Assembly (NCBI GenBank): GCA_002479415.1
Contig: DLMZ01000031.1
Span: 1-28,114 of the forward strand
Length of the DNA: 28,114 nt
Source of the DNA: Firmicutes bacterium UBA7523
GTDB taxonomy: Bacteria; Bacillota; Dethiobacteria; Dethiobacterales; Dethiobacteraceae
Direction of reading: 5' to 3'
The position numbers and the translations under genes were made by a program. Positions 7,418 to 15,832 of the stretch are shown here, piece after piece. The notes beneath the pieces are model-generated. The model saw nothing but the letters and a program-made list of their open reading frames with translations. It did not search any database and was not told the origin of the DNA. The stretch's first letter is position 1. Every line of letters begins with the position of its first letter.

Positions 7418-8536
7418 ATGGATGCGGACGAACGATATATGTGGCTGGCAATGGATCTGGCAGCAAAGGGCATTGGGGAAACAAGTCCGAACCCGGTTGT
7501 GGGTGCCGTTATTGTGAAAGACGGTGAGGTAGTCAGTACAGGATACCACCAGCGGGCTGGAGAACCTCATGCAGAGGTAATTGCCTTGGATTCAGCGGGA
7601 GAGGCTGCCCGTGGCGCCACATTATACGTAACGCTGGAGCCTTGTTCACACATCGGCAGAACACCGCCATGTGTTGATAAAATTATTGAGTCCGGAATCA
7701 GAAAAGTGGTGGCTGCCATGGGTGATCCTAACCCGCTGGTAAACGGACGTGGTTTTGAAAAGCTTCGCACGGCTGGCATTAAAGTTAAGACGGGTGTACT
7801 GGAGGAGAAAGCGGCCAGGTTAAATGAAGCATTCGTTAAATATATTATTACTAAAAAGCCTTTTGTAACAATGAAGGCAGCCATGACTCTTGATGGGAAA
7901 ATTGCTACACGAACAAAAGCTTCACGTTGGATTTCCAGCGAAAAGTCACGCGAGTTCGGACACCGCCTGCGGCACCATACAGATGCTATTATGGTTGGAG
8001 TAGGTACGGTTCTTGCAGATAACCCCAGTTTAACTACCCGTTTGCCCGAAGGGGGTTATAACCCTTTGCGCATCGTAATAGACAGTAAGGCGGCTACTCC
8101 TTTAACTGCAAAAGTAATTGTGGAGATGCCGGAAAGTACTCTTTTGTTTGTTACGGACTCTGCTGCACAGGATAAAGTAGTATCATTACGAAATGCCGGA
8201 GTTGATGTTGTTGTTTTGCCTGCGGATGATAAAGGCAGAGTTCCTTTGGAGGAAGTAATGCTTGAACTGGGCCGCAGAGAAGTTACTTCCATTCTCGTTG
8301 AAGGGGGTAGCACTCTGAACTTTTCACTCTTGGCAGGAAGCCTTATTGATAAAGCTTATTTTTTCATTGCTCCTTTAATATTTGGCGGAGTGGACGCTCC
8401 CTCGCCGGTAGGAGGCGAAGGGGTAATGGGCGTAGCGGATGCCTGGAAAGTAAAAGATATTGAAATCAGTCGTTATGAAACTGATTTGTTGGTAACAGGA
8501 TATATTGAATACGATAATGAAAAAGACAGAGCTTAG
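7418..8536 (+). CDS. ribD: Bifunctional pyrimidine deaminase/reductase RibD
   Basis: RibD carries out the second (deamination) and third (reduction) steps of riboflavin synthesis from GTP. The 372-residue protein has an N-terminal zinc deaminase domain (HAEV at 51-54, LEPCSHIGRTPPC at 73-85) and a C-terminal reductase domain (MTLDGKIAT, RWISSEKSR, GVGTVLADNPSLTTR, LVEGGSTL). ATG at 7418 has GAGGTG (7403-7408) 9 bases upstream. An in-frame ATG at 7340 upstream of the terminator would add 26 residues, and is discussed as a finding. It is first of four rib genes under the FMN riboswitch. Confidence 0.96.
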   Translation: MDADERYMWLAMDLAAKGIGETSPNPVVGAVIVKDGEVVSTGYHQRAGEPHAEVIALDSAGEAARGATLYVTLEPCSHIGRTPPCVDKIIESGIRKVVAAMGDPNPLVNGRGFEKLRTAGIKVKTGVLEEKAARLNEAFVKYIITKKPFVTMKAAMTLDGKIATRTKASRWISSEKSREFGHRLRHHTDAIMVGVGTVLADNPSLTTRLPEGGYNPLRIVIDSKAATPLTAKVIVEMPESTLLFVTDSAAQDKVVSLRNAGVDVVVLPADDKGRVPLEEVMLELGRREVTSILVEGGSTLNFSLLAGSLIDKAYFFIAPLIFGGVDAPSPVGGEGVMGVADAWKVKDIEISRYETDLLVTGYIEYDNEKDRA

Positions 8537-8546
8537 GGAGGCCTCT

Positions 8547-9197
8547 ATGTTTACCGGAATTATTGAAGAACTGGGAACGGTTAAATCGCTGTCGGTTTAC
8601 AGTGAAGCTGCCCAATTGACAATTAATGCAAAAAGAATTATGTCTGATGTAAGGCTGGGGGATAGCATAGCTGTAAACGGTATTTGTCTTACTGTTGTAT
8701 CCTTTACCAAAGAAGAGTTTGTTGTAGATGTTATGCCAGAAACTCTGAGAAAGACAAATTTAAAAGATCTGAAAGTTGGGCATTCTGTAAATCTGGAAAG
8801 AGCTATGATGCTGGGTGGGCGCTTAGGCGGACATTTAGTCAGCGGACATGTAGATGGAGTGGGGCGGATTGAGAGCAAGCGCCAGGAAGGAAATGCAATT
8901 GTTTTCTATATTGCCGCACCGCCGGAGGCATTGAAGTTTATTGTGCCCAAGGGGAGTGTGGCAATTGACGGGATATCTTTGACTGTGGCCCATGTGGGCA
9001 GAGATTCCTTTTCAGTATCTGTTGTGCCCCACACAGCTACGCAAACTACTTTAGGAAGCAAATTGCCGGGTGATGCTGTAAACCTGGAAAATGATATGAT
9101 TGGCAAGTATGTGGACAGGCTTCTTAACTCGTATCAGGATGTAGGTAAAACTAACATAAATATAGATTTTCTTAAGGCAAACGGTTTTCTTCAATAA
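8547..9197 (+). CDS. ribE: Riboflavin synthase alpha subunit RibE
   Basis: This enzyme dismutates two molecules of 6,7-dimethyl-8-ribityllumazine to riboflavin and the pyrimidine product. The 216 residues form two similar beta barrels. The first opens with MFTGIIEELGTV and has NGICLTV. The second has GHLVSGHVDGVG, DGISLTVA and a C-terminal helix. The start ATG at 8547 follows AGGGAGG. It lies 10 bases after ribD. B. subtilis calls this gene ribE (older ribB) and E. coli calls it ribC. Confidence 0.95.
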   Translation: MFTGIIEELGTVKSLSVYSEAAQLTINAKRIMSDVRLGDSIAVNGICLTVVSFTKEEFVVDVMPETLRKTNLKDLKVGHSVNLERAMMLGGRLGGHLVSGHVDGVGRIESKRQEGNAIVFYIAAPPEALKFIVPKGSVAIDGISLTVAHVGRDSFSVSVVPHTATQTTLGSKLPGDAVNLENDMIGKYVDRLLNSYQDVGKTNINIDFLKANGFLQ

Positions 9198-9212
9198 CAA
9201 GGAGTGAGAAAA

Positions 9213-10418
9213 GTGAAGTTTAACACAATAGAAGAAGCAATTGAAGATTTCAGGTTGGGTAAAATGGTTGTAGCGGTGGACGATGAAGACCGGGAGAATG
9301 AAGGGGACCTGATTATGGCCGCAGAAAAGGTAACCCCTGAAGCGATTAACTTTATGGCAAAATATGGCCGCGGGTTAATATGTACCCCCTTAACTGCGGA
9401 ACGCATTGAAGAACTGGAGCTGCCGCAGATGGTTACGCATAACACGGATACCCACAGCACGGCTTTTACTGTGTCAGTAGATTCAATCCAGTCCACCACA
9501 GGGATATCAGCGGCGGAACGAGCCCATACGGTACGAGCTCTAATTGATCCATCCACCAAGCCTACCGACTTGCGCCGTCCAGGCCATATATTTCCGCTTA
9601 AAGCGATGGAAGGCGGTGTTCTGCGACGGGCAGGACATACGGAAGCGGTGATTGATTTGGCTGTAATGGCCGGTCTTTATCCGGCAGGAGTGATTTGCGA
9701 AATTATGGATGAAGACGGAACTATGGCTAGAGTGCCGCAACTTATAGAATTTTCCAAAGTGCATAATCTTAAAATAATTACAGTAGCAGCCTTGATTAAG
9801 TATCGGATGCAGAAGGAGAAGCTGGTATGGCGGGCTGCAGAAGCAGAGCTGCCTACACGTTTTGGCGACTTTAAAGTGATTGCTTATGAAAACAGCGTAG
9901 ATTCTTTAGAACATTTGGCCATTGTCAAAGGTGAAATTAATGAAGAAGATCCTGTACTAGTCAGAGTTCACTCCGAATGTATGACCGGAGACGTTTTTGC
10001 TTCACGCCGTTGTGACTGCGGTTCTCAATTGGCTCATGCGCTGGAATTAATTGAAAAAGAAGGCAAGGGTGTTCTTATATACATGCGTCAAGAAGGCCGC
10101 GGCATTGGCCTAGCTAACAAGATAAGGGCATATGCACTTCAGGATAGCGGGAAGGATACTGTTGAGGCCAATGAAGAACTGGGCTTTGCTCCTGATTTGC
10201 GCGATTATGGGGTAGGGGCACAGATATTAGTTGATTTAGGTGTAAAGAAGATTCGTTTAATTACAAACAATCCCCGGAAAATAAGAGGTTTAGAGGGATA
10301 TGGCTTAACTATTACTGAGCGGATTCCTGTGGAAATGTTACCTTGCGCAGCTAATGAGCACTACCTGGAGACAAAAAAAATGAAACTGGGGCATATGCTG
10401 ACGAAGCAGTGCCTGTAA
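9213..10418 (+). CDS. ribBA: Bifunctional 3,4-dihydroxy-2-butanone-4-phosphate synthase / GTP cyclohydrolase II
   Basis: The fused enzyme supplies both precursors of riboflavin: the four-carbon unit from ribulose 5-phosphate and the pyrimidine from GTP. The N-terminal half (about 1-200) has DDEDRENEGDL, HNTDTHSTAFTV and RPGHIFPL. The C-terminal half has the zinc cysteines in HSECMTGDVFASRRCDCGSQ and the GTP site RQEGRGIGL. The first in-frame GTG at 9204 overlaps the ribosome binding site AAGGAG (9199-9204). GTG at 9213, 8 bases after it, is the better start and gives 401 residues. Confidence 0.96.
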   Translation: MKFNTIEEAIEDFRLGKMVVAVDDEDRENEGDLIMAAEKVTPEAINFMAKYGRGLICTPLTAERIEELELPQMVTHNTDTHSTAFTVSVDSIQSTTGISAAERAHTVRALIDPSTKPTDLRRPGHIFPLKAMEGGVLRRAGHTEAVIDLAVMAGLYPAGVICEIMDEDGTMARVPQLIEFSKVHNLKIITVAALIKYRMQKEKLVWRAAEAELPTRFGDFKVIAYENSVDSLEHLAIVKGEINEEDPVLVRVHSECMTGDVFASRRCDCGSQLAHALELIEKEGKGVLIYMRQEGRGIGLANKIRAYALQDSGKDTVEANEELGFAPDLRDYGVGAQILVDLGVKKIRLITNNPRKIRGLEGYGLTITERIPVEMLPCAANEHYLETKKMKLGHMLTKQCL

Positions 10419-10437
10419 ATTAAGGGAGGCAGATATT

Positions 10438-10905
10438 ATGTCAAGACTTTTTGAAGGGCAATTAGTAGCTAGAGATTATAAGTTTGGAATTGTGGTAGGC
10501 CGTTTTAACGAGTTTATTTCCAGCAAGCTTTTGGGCGGGTGTTTAGATGCACTTAAGCGGCATGATGCGCTGGAAGATAATATCGATATTGCTTGGGTTC
10601 CCGGAGCTTTTGAAGTACCGCTGGTTGCGCAAAAAATGGCGGGCTCCGGCCGCTACGATGCTGTTATTTGTTTGGGGGCCGTTATTCGTGGCGCAACTCC
10701 CCACTTTGAATATGTGTCTGGTGAAGTGGCCAAGGGAGTTGCCAAGGTATCATTGGATACCGGAGTTCCTGCTATCTTCGGCATAATAACTACCGATACT
10801 TTAGAACAGGCTATAGAGCGTGCCGGCACAAAAGCCGGGAATAAGGGCTGGGATGCAGCCATGAGCGCTATTGAAATGGCAGACCTGCTGAAAAAAGTTG
10901 GTTAG
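10438..10905 (+). CDS. ribH: 6,7-dimethyl-8-ribityllumazine synthase
   Basis: RibH joins the butanone phosphate and the pyrimidine to make lumazine, the substrate of RibE, and usually forms 60-mers around the riboflavin synthase. The 155-residue protein shows GRFNEFISSKLL, VPGAFEVPL, CLGAVIRGATPHFEYV with catalytic His89, and GNKGWDAAMSAIEMADL. ATG at 10438 follows AGGGAGG. It is the last rib gene. The sigma factor gene starts 25 bases after its stop with no terminator between. Confidence 0.97.
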   Translation: MSRLFEGQLVARDYKFGIVVGRFNEFISSKLLGGCLDALKRHDALEDNIDIAWVPGAFEVPLVAQKMAGSGRYDAVICLGAVIRGATPHFEYVSGEVAKGVAKVSLDTGVPAIFGIITTDTLEQAIERAGTKAGNKGWDAAMSAIEMADLLKKVG

Positions 10906-10930
10906 ATAAGAATAGAGAGTAGGTGGGCGC

Positions 10931-11560
10931 GTGCAGTTAGATGAAGCAAGCCTGGTTAATTGCTGCCGTGAAGGGGATTTGGCCGCGTATGACCAGTTAA
11001 TGAAGCAGTATGAAAAAAAAGTATACTCTCTCTGTTTCCGTATGGCCGGTAACCATGATGATGCGGCCGATTTGGCCCAGGAAGCCTTTTTAAAGGCTTT
11101 CCGGGCTTTACCTTCGTTTAAGGGCCAATCATCCTTCTCAACCTGGCTTTACCGTATAGTTACAAACACCTGTCTTGATGAAAAAAGGCGTCTAGCTAAA
11201 AAACCTCCCGTAATTTCTTTGGATAAGCGGCTGGAAATGGATGACGGAGAACTTGCTCTCACACTTCCGGGAAACTCTCCTGATCCTTTGAAAGCCACTC
11301 TTGATGGCGAGCTGCAAAGGGAGATACAAGCACTGTTAGATAAGCTTACCGCAGAGCAGAGAATTGTGATAATAATGAGAGATATTGAGGGTTACAGTTA
11401 CGAAGAAATGGCAATTACTTTGCAGTTGAGCATGGGAACGCTAAAATCTCGGATTAACAGAGCACGCTCCAAGCTTAGGGATCTTTATCTCCACCGACAG
11501 GAACATTTTCGACAAGAAGTACATCTAAAGAACAAAGGGGGGTGGAGTCATGACATGTGA
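10931..11560 (+). CDS. ECF-type RNA polymerase sigma factor (SigW/RpoE-like)
   Basis: The 209-residue protein has only sigma regions 2 and 4, the ECF layout. Region 2 (about 10-90) includes YSLCFRMAGNHDDAADLAQEAFLKAF and the STWLYRIVTN -10 recognition helix. Region 4 (about 135-190) includes LTAEQRIVIIMRDIEGYSYEEMA and MGTLKSRINRARSKL. The start is GTG at 10931. Its 3' end overlaps the next gene by 11 bases, so the pair is translationally coupled. That next gene encodes a zinc-finger membrane anti-sigma factor, which should hold this sigma factor at the membrane until a stress signal arrives. I see no ECF-type autoregulatory promoter (GAAC/CGT) upstream, so it may rely on read-through from the riboflavin operon. 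Confidence 0.92.
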   Translation: MQLDEASLVNCCREGDLAAYDQLMKQYEKKVYSLCFRMAGNHDDAADLAQEAFLKAFRALPSFKGQSSFSTWLYRIVTNTCLDEKRRLAKKPPVISLDKRLEMDDGELALTLPGNSPDPLKATLDGELQREIQALLDKLTAEQRIVIIMRDIEGYSYEEMAITLQLSMGTLKSRINRARSKLRDLYLHRQEHFRQEVHLKNKGGWSHDM

Positions 11561-12224
11561 GCGGTTACAGGAGAATATGGCTGAATACCTGGACGGCGTT
11601 TTGTCGGCGGAAGAACAAAACACCATAGAGACACATTTGTCAAGCTGTGAGCGTTGCCGGCAGGAAGTACAGGAAATAAAACAGTCTCTTGACTGGATTA
11701 AACAGACCGAGGATATTTCTCCTCCCCCAGCGCTGCGACATAATGTGCTTAAGCAGTTGGAGCGGGAAGCTAACAGGAAGCATTATTTTCAATTTCCCTC
11801 CTGGATGACTCATGCCGCGGTTGCCGCGTTGTTTATCATACTGCTGGCAGGCAATGCAATTATGCCGTTAACTATGCAGCTTGCGGCTGATGACTCTTCA
11901 GCCGATATACGCCTATTTCCCAGTACAAATGGTGCAGAAACATCTATACAGCAAGAGTATATTCAAATTATGCAAAGCGATGGTCTTCAATTCTCTATTG
12001 CTTCTGATGAAGAAGAAAAAGAAGAAAAAGAAGAAAAAGAAGAACTGATTATTACTCAAAATATCATAGCTATTCCTACCTCAGGCTCTGACGAAAGCAT
12101 AGCACCGCAGCCAAAAATGGCGCTGTCTCGCAGAGTAATATTCAACCTGGTGTTTGTGCCGCCTTTTCTTCTGCTGGCTTGGCTTGCACTTAGGAAGAGA
12201 AGGGATGGATTATTAGGTGAATAA
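11550..12224 (+). CDS. Zinc-finger (zf-HC2) membrane anti-sigma factor
   Basis: Of 224 residues, the N-terminal ~45 are a ZAS/zf-HC2 domain: Cys3, then H29-x3-C33-x2-C36. This domain binds the cognate ECF sigma factor in the cytoplasm. A hydrophobic segment (about 88-108) would cross the membrane. A loop of about 85 residues contains an acidic run with three EEK repeats (about 156-164). A second hydrophobic segment (about 196-213) is followed by RKRR. Two membrane segments put the C-terminus back in the cytoplasm, unlike the single-span RsiW design. ATG at 11550 overlaps the sigma gene by 11 bases, and the gene's end overlaps polA by 8. Confidence 0.88.
   Translation: MTCERLQENMAEYLDGVLSAEEQNTIETHLSSCERCRQEVQEIKQSLDWIKQTEDISPPPALRHNVLKQLEREANRKHYFQFPSWMTHAAVAALFIILLAGNAIMPLTMQLAADDSSADIRLFPSTNGAETSIQQEYIQIMQSDGLQFSIASDEEEKEEKEEKEELIITQNIIAIPTSGSDESIAPQPKMALSRRVIFNLVFVPPFLLLAWLALRKRRDGLLGE
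12012..12038 (+). repeat. Three perfect tandem copies of a 9-bp unit (GAAGAAAAA)
   Basis: The units lie at 12012-12020, 12021-12029 and 12030-12038, flanked by partial GAAGAA copies. They encode Glu-Glu-Lys inside the loop of the anti-sigma factor. The unit is a multiple of three, so changes in copy number would change loop length but not frame. Confidence 0.9.
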
Positions 12225-14862
12225 GAAAAACAAATTTATTATTATTGACGGCAGCAGCCTTGTATACCGCGCATTTTTTGCTTTGCCGCTTTTACAGACA
12301 AAACAGGGGCTTTATACTAACGCAGTCTACGGGTTTACAACAATGCTGCTGAGACTTCTTGACGAAGAAAAGCCTGACTATATTTCTGTAGCTTTTGATA
12401 AAGCGAAACAGACTTTCCGCCACTCCGAATACAGCGAATATAAAGCGAAGCGTGAAAAAACACCAGCAGAGCTCTCGGAACAAATTTCTTACGTCAAAGA
12501 GCTGCTTGCTGCGCTGAATATCCCTGTGGTGGAGCAGGACGGCTTTGAAGCAGATGATTTAATAGGTACCCTTGCCAGGTGTGCCAATGAAAATGGGATA
12601 CAGCCGGTTATTGTCTCCGGTGACGCAGACGTTTTTCAATTGGTTGATTTGCCTGCGGAAGTGATATATACCCGGCGCGGCATTACTCAGGTTGAGCGGA
12701 TAACTGAAAAGGAATTAATGGAACGCTACAGCCTATCGCCGCAGCAGTTTATTGATTATAAAGGATTGAGAGGTGACCCATCCGATAATATCCCTGGAGT
12801 TCCCGGCGTAGGCGAAAAAACTGCTATTAAACTTCTAACACAGTATGGTTCCATGGAAAATATCTATGAACATTTGGATGAAATTCCCGGAAGGCTGCAC
12901 GATTTATTAAAAAATAACAAAGAGCAGGCTCAATTAAGCAAGCGTCTTGCCACTATAGTTACCAATGTGCCGGGGGAATTTCAAGCTGAAGATTATCTGC
13001 GGCGAACTCCAGATAATGAAAAACTACGCTTGCTTTTTACTCAGCTGGAGTTCAAAAGCCTGCTGGAAAAGCTTCCTGACGGAATGGAAGAAAAGAAACC
13101 TCTGGCTATGGAAACGGCTGTTACAGTCAGTGATGACGGCGATTGGCTTCGTTTAGCTGAAAAGATTAAAGATGCCGGACAAGCAGCTATTCTTACGCTG
13201 CCTGTGGGAGCATCCTGGCAGCATGAGCTGCAAGGGTTAACGGTGGCTCTTCCCGAAGAAACATTCCATATTGCCATTACAGACGAGGGCATAGAGTTAG
13301 CAAAAGCTGCAGCGTTATTTACGGACACAAAAGCTCTGGTTATTGTCTATGATGCAAAAAACTGGATAAACATCTTTTGGCGCATGTTTCGCCGAGAGCC
13401 TGCAGGCCCGGTGTTTGATGTATCTTTAGCTGCCTATCTTTTAAATCCGTTGGAAAACGGCTACCCACTGGAAAGCTTGGCCCAGTGTTATCTGGAGAGG
13501 ACGTTGCCTGAGGAACCGGGGCGGAAAAAAGGCCAGCTTATTTACTGTGAACGGGATTTTTCCTGTGCCGCAGTTCGTGCTCTATTTGACTTATATCCCG
13601 TATTGCGCTCCAAACTAGCAGATATTTCCCTAGATAAGCTCTACGACGATTTGGAGCTGCCTCTGGCGCAAACATTGTCCAGAATGGAGAGGCGCGGTGT
13701 GGCCGTTGACTTGGAGACTCTATCTGCTTTGAAAGAGGAAATTACGGTGCGGATAGCAGTTCTTGAAGAAGAGGTATACAGCTTGGCCGGGGAAAAGTTT
13801 AATCTTAACTCTCCGAAGCAGCTGGGCTTAATTCTCTTTGACAAGCTTTCCTTGCCTGTTATCAAGAAAACAAAAACAGGCTATTCGACTGACGCTCAGG
13901 TTTTAGAGGAGCTTGCGCCCCACCATGACATCGTGGCAAAAATCTTACAATACAGAACCCTAAACAAGCTGCTGACCACTTATCTGGAGGGCCTTTCAAA
14001 GCTGGTAAATCCAGTCACCGGACGAATTCATACAACTTTTAATCAAACAGTTACGGCCACAGGCCGCCTGAGCAGCACTGAGCCTAATTTGCAAAACATC
14101 CCTATTCGCTTGGAAGAAGGCCGCCGAGTGCGCCGTGCTTTTGTGCCGGGGGAAAAGGGCAAGCTGCTTTTAGCTGCAGATTACTCACAGATTGAGCTGC
14201 GGATATTAGCGCATGTTTCTAATGATGATGTTTTAATTGAATCCTTTTGCCGGGAGGAAGATATTCACCGACGTACTGCGGCGGAAGTCTTTGGTGTGTC
14301 CCAGGAAGAGGTTACCCGGGAAATGCGGGATAGAGCCAAAGCGGTTAACTTTGGTATTATCTACGGCATCAGCGATTACGGATTGTCGCGACAGCTAGGA
14401 ATTACACGGCAAGAAGCAAAAACTTATATAGAGCGATATTTGGAACGCTATCCCGGCGTGCGCGAGTTTATCCGCAGCATTGTGGCTGAGGCACATAAAA
14501 CCGGCTTTGTTACCACAATCCTTAACCGCAGACGCTATCTTCCGGATATTAATTCCCGTAATTTTAATTTACGCAGTTTTGCGGAGCGAACAGCTATGAA
14601 TACGCCGATTCAAGGCTCTGCCGCCGATATTATTAAGCTTGCCATGCTGCAGGTAGAAAAGAGTCTTGAACCATTCGGCGAAGCAGCACAAATGATTTTG
14701 CAGGTTCACGATGAATTAGTTATAGAGGTTGAACAAAGCTTGTTGGAGCAGATAGCCGCTAAAGTTAAGACAAAGATGCAGGATGCCGTCAAGCTTTCTG
14801 TACCCCTTACCGTTGACTTAAAAGCCGGTCCCAACTGGGCTGAAATGAATAAACTCAGCTAG
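12217..14862 (+). CDS. polA: DNA polymerase I
   Basis: PolA fills gaps and removes RNA primers in repair and lagging-strand synthesis. The 881-residue protein has a 5'-3' exonuclease domain (about 1-290; DYKGLRGDPSDNIPGVPGVGEKTA helix-hairpin-helix). A middle domain (about 290-470) follows, in which I see none of the proofreading acidic motifs. The polymerase domain has motif A (DYSQIELRILAH), motif B (RDRAKAVNFGIIYG) and motif C (QVHDELVIEV). Loss of the 3'-5' active site is common in Bacillus-type PolI. The GTG start at 12217 overlaps the anti-sigma gene by 8 bases (GTGAATAA). mutM follows after 18 bases, so the two repair genes are co-transcribed. Confidence 0.97.
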   Translation: MNKKNKFIIIDGSSLVYRAFFALPLLQTKQGLYTNAVYGFTTMLLRLLDEEKPDYISVAFDKAKQTFRHSEYSEYKAKREKTPAELSEQISYVKELLAALNIPVVEQDGFEADDLIGTLARCANENGIQPVIVSGDADVFQLVDLPAEVIYTRRGITQVERITEKELMERYSLSPQQFIDYKGLRGDPSDNIPGVPGVGEKTAIKLLTQYGSMENIYEHLDEIPGRLHDLLKNNKEQAQLSKRLATIVTNVPGEFQAEDYLRRTPDNEKLRLLFTQLEFKSLLEKLPDGMEEKKPLAMETAVTVSDDGDWLRLAEKIKDAGQAAILTLPVGASWQHELQGLTVALPEETFHIAITDEGIELAKAAALFTDTKALVIVYDAKNWINIFWRMFRREPAGPVFDVSLAAYLLNPLENGYPLESLAQCYLERTLPEEPGRKKGQLIYCERDFSCAAVRALFDLYPVLRSKLADISLDKLYDDLELPLAQTLSRMERRGVAVDLETLSALKEEITVRIAVLEEEVYSLAGEKFNLNSPKQLGLILFDKLSLPVIKKTKTGYSTDAQVLEELAPHHDIVAKILQYRTLNKLLTTYLEGLSKLVNPVTGRIHTTFNQTVTATGRLSSTEPNLQNIPIRLEEGRRVRRAFVPGEKGKLLLAADYSQIELRILAHVSNDDVLIESFCREEDIHRRTAAEVFGVSQEEVTREMRDRAKAVNFGIIYGISDYGLSRQLGITRQEAKTYIERYLERYPGVREFIRSIVAEAHKTGFVTTILNRRRYLPDINSRNFNLRSFAERTAMNTPIQGSAADIIKLAMLQVEKSLEPFGEAAQMILQVHDELVIEVEQSLLEQIAAKVKTKMQDAVKLSVPLTVDLKAGPNWAEMNKLS

Positions 14863-14880
14863 AAACAGAGGTGATAAAGG

Positions 14881-15705
14881 ATGCCCGAACTGCCTGAAGT
14901 AGAAACTATACGGCGCGGGTTGGCGGATGTTTTGCCGTCCCGTGTCATTAGCGATGTTACTGTAAATTACAGCGGCTCTATTAAAAATCCTGACCCGGCC
15001 ATGCTTTGCTCCGGGCTCTGCGGTCGTATGGTGACTAATATTGGCCGGCGCGGCAAGTACCTGTTTATTCACTTAGATGATGGCAGCACAATTGTTTTTC
15101 ATTTACGCATGACGGGTAAGCTGGTATTTTCAGAAAATCAACTTCCTGTGGACAAACACACTCACCTTATTATCCACTTTCAGGACGGAACCGCTCTTTA
15201 TTTCAACGATGTTAGGAAATTCGGCACCATTTGGTGGCTCTCCGACAACAGATTATCTGAAATCTCCGGTCTTGCTTCATTGGGTCCTGAGCCCCTTTCT
15301 CCTGATTTTCATTTTCCATACCTTAACTGTGAGGTGGAGAAAAAAACGATAAGCATTAAGGCTCTCTTATTAAACCAGTCATTTCTGGCCGGACTGGGGA
15401 ATATCTATGCAGATGAAATTCTTCACCGCGCCGGTATCCTTCCTCAGCGCCAATCAAGATCTCTCAGCAGAGAAGAGAGGCTTACCCTTTTTGGCGCAAT
15501 CCGTGAGGTTCTAACTGAAGCTATTGAATGGCGAGGCACTACTTTAAATGATTACCGTGATGCCGCCGGACTAAGCGGCAGCTTCCAAAACAAGCTCCGT
15601 GTTTACCAGCGCCATAATGAAAAATGCCCTCGCTGCGGGAATATAATCTGCCGAAGTATAGTAGCAGGCAGAGGAACTCACTTCTGTACCGGCTGTCAGC
15701 GCTAG
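14881..15705 (+). CDS. mutM: Formamidopyrimidine-DNA glycosylase (Fpg)
   Basis: This base-excision repair enzyme removes 8-oxoguanine and ring-opened purines and cuts the strand at the site. The 274-residue protein has the catalytic N-terminus MPELPEVETI (Pro2 and Glu3 act after Met removal), the lysine motif HLRMTGKL, the helix-two-turn-helix with LLNQSFLAGLGNIYADEIL, and a C-terminal zinc finger (CPRC ... RGTHFCTGC). ATG at 14881 follows GAGGTGATAAAGG. The polA-mutM-ytaF order matches B. subtilis. Confidence 0.97.
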   Translation: MPELPEVETIRRGLADVLPSRVISDVTVNYSGSIKNPDPAMLCSGLCGRMVTNIGRRGKYLFIHLDDGSTIVFHLRMTGKLVFSENQLPVDKHTHLIIHFQDGTALYFNDVRKFGTIWWLSDNRLSEISGLASLGPEPLSPDFHFPYLNCEVEKKTISIKALLLNQSFLAGLGNIYADEILHRAGILPQRQSRSLSREERLTLFGAIREVLTEAIEWRGTTLNDYRDAAGLSGSFQNKLRVYQRHNEKCPRCGNIICRSIVAGRGTHFCTGCQR

Positions 15706-15735
15706 TATGCAACCTAAATAGAAAAACTGCTTGAA

Positions 15736-15775
15736 AAGGCCGCTCCAGAAGTCTTAGTGACTACCGGGCGGCCTT
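15736..15775 (+). terminator. Hairpin after mutM, possible terminator without a T run
   Basis: AAGGCCGC (15736-15743) and GCGGCCTT (15768-15775) are perfect complements around 24 bases that contain a smaller hairpin (AGTC/GACT). No U-rich tail follows directly, so it may be a weak terminator or a processed mRNA structure between mutM and ytaF. Confidence 0.45.
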
Positions 15776-15832
15776 GCACCATTTTATGCTGCTTCCATAC
15801 AATGTAGTAATTGTTGTAGAGGAGGTAGCAGG

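Noticed and set aside
12217..14862. Loss of proofreading in PolA as a novelty
   Set aside because: A degenerate 3'-5' exonuclease domain is normal for many Firmicutes PolA enzymes.
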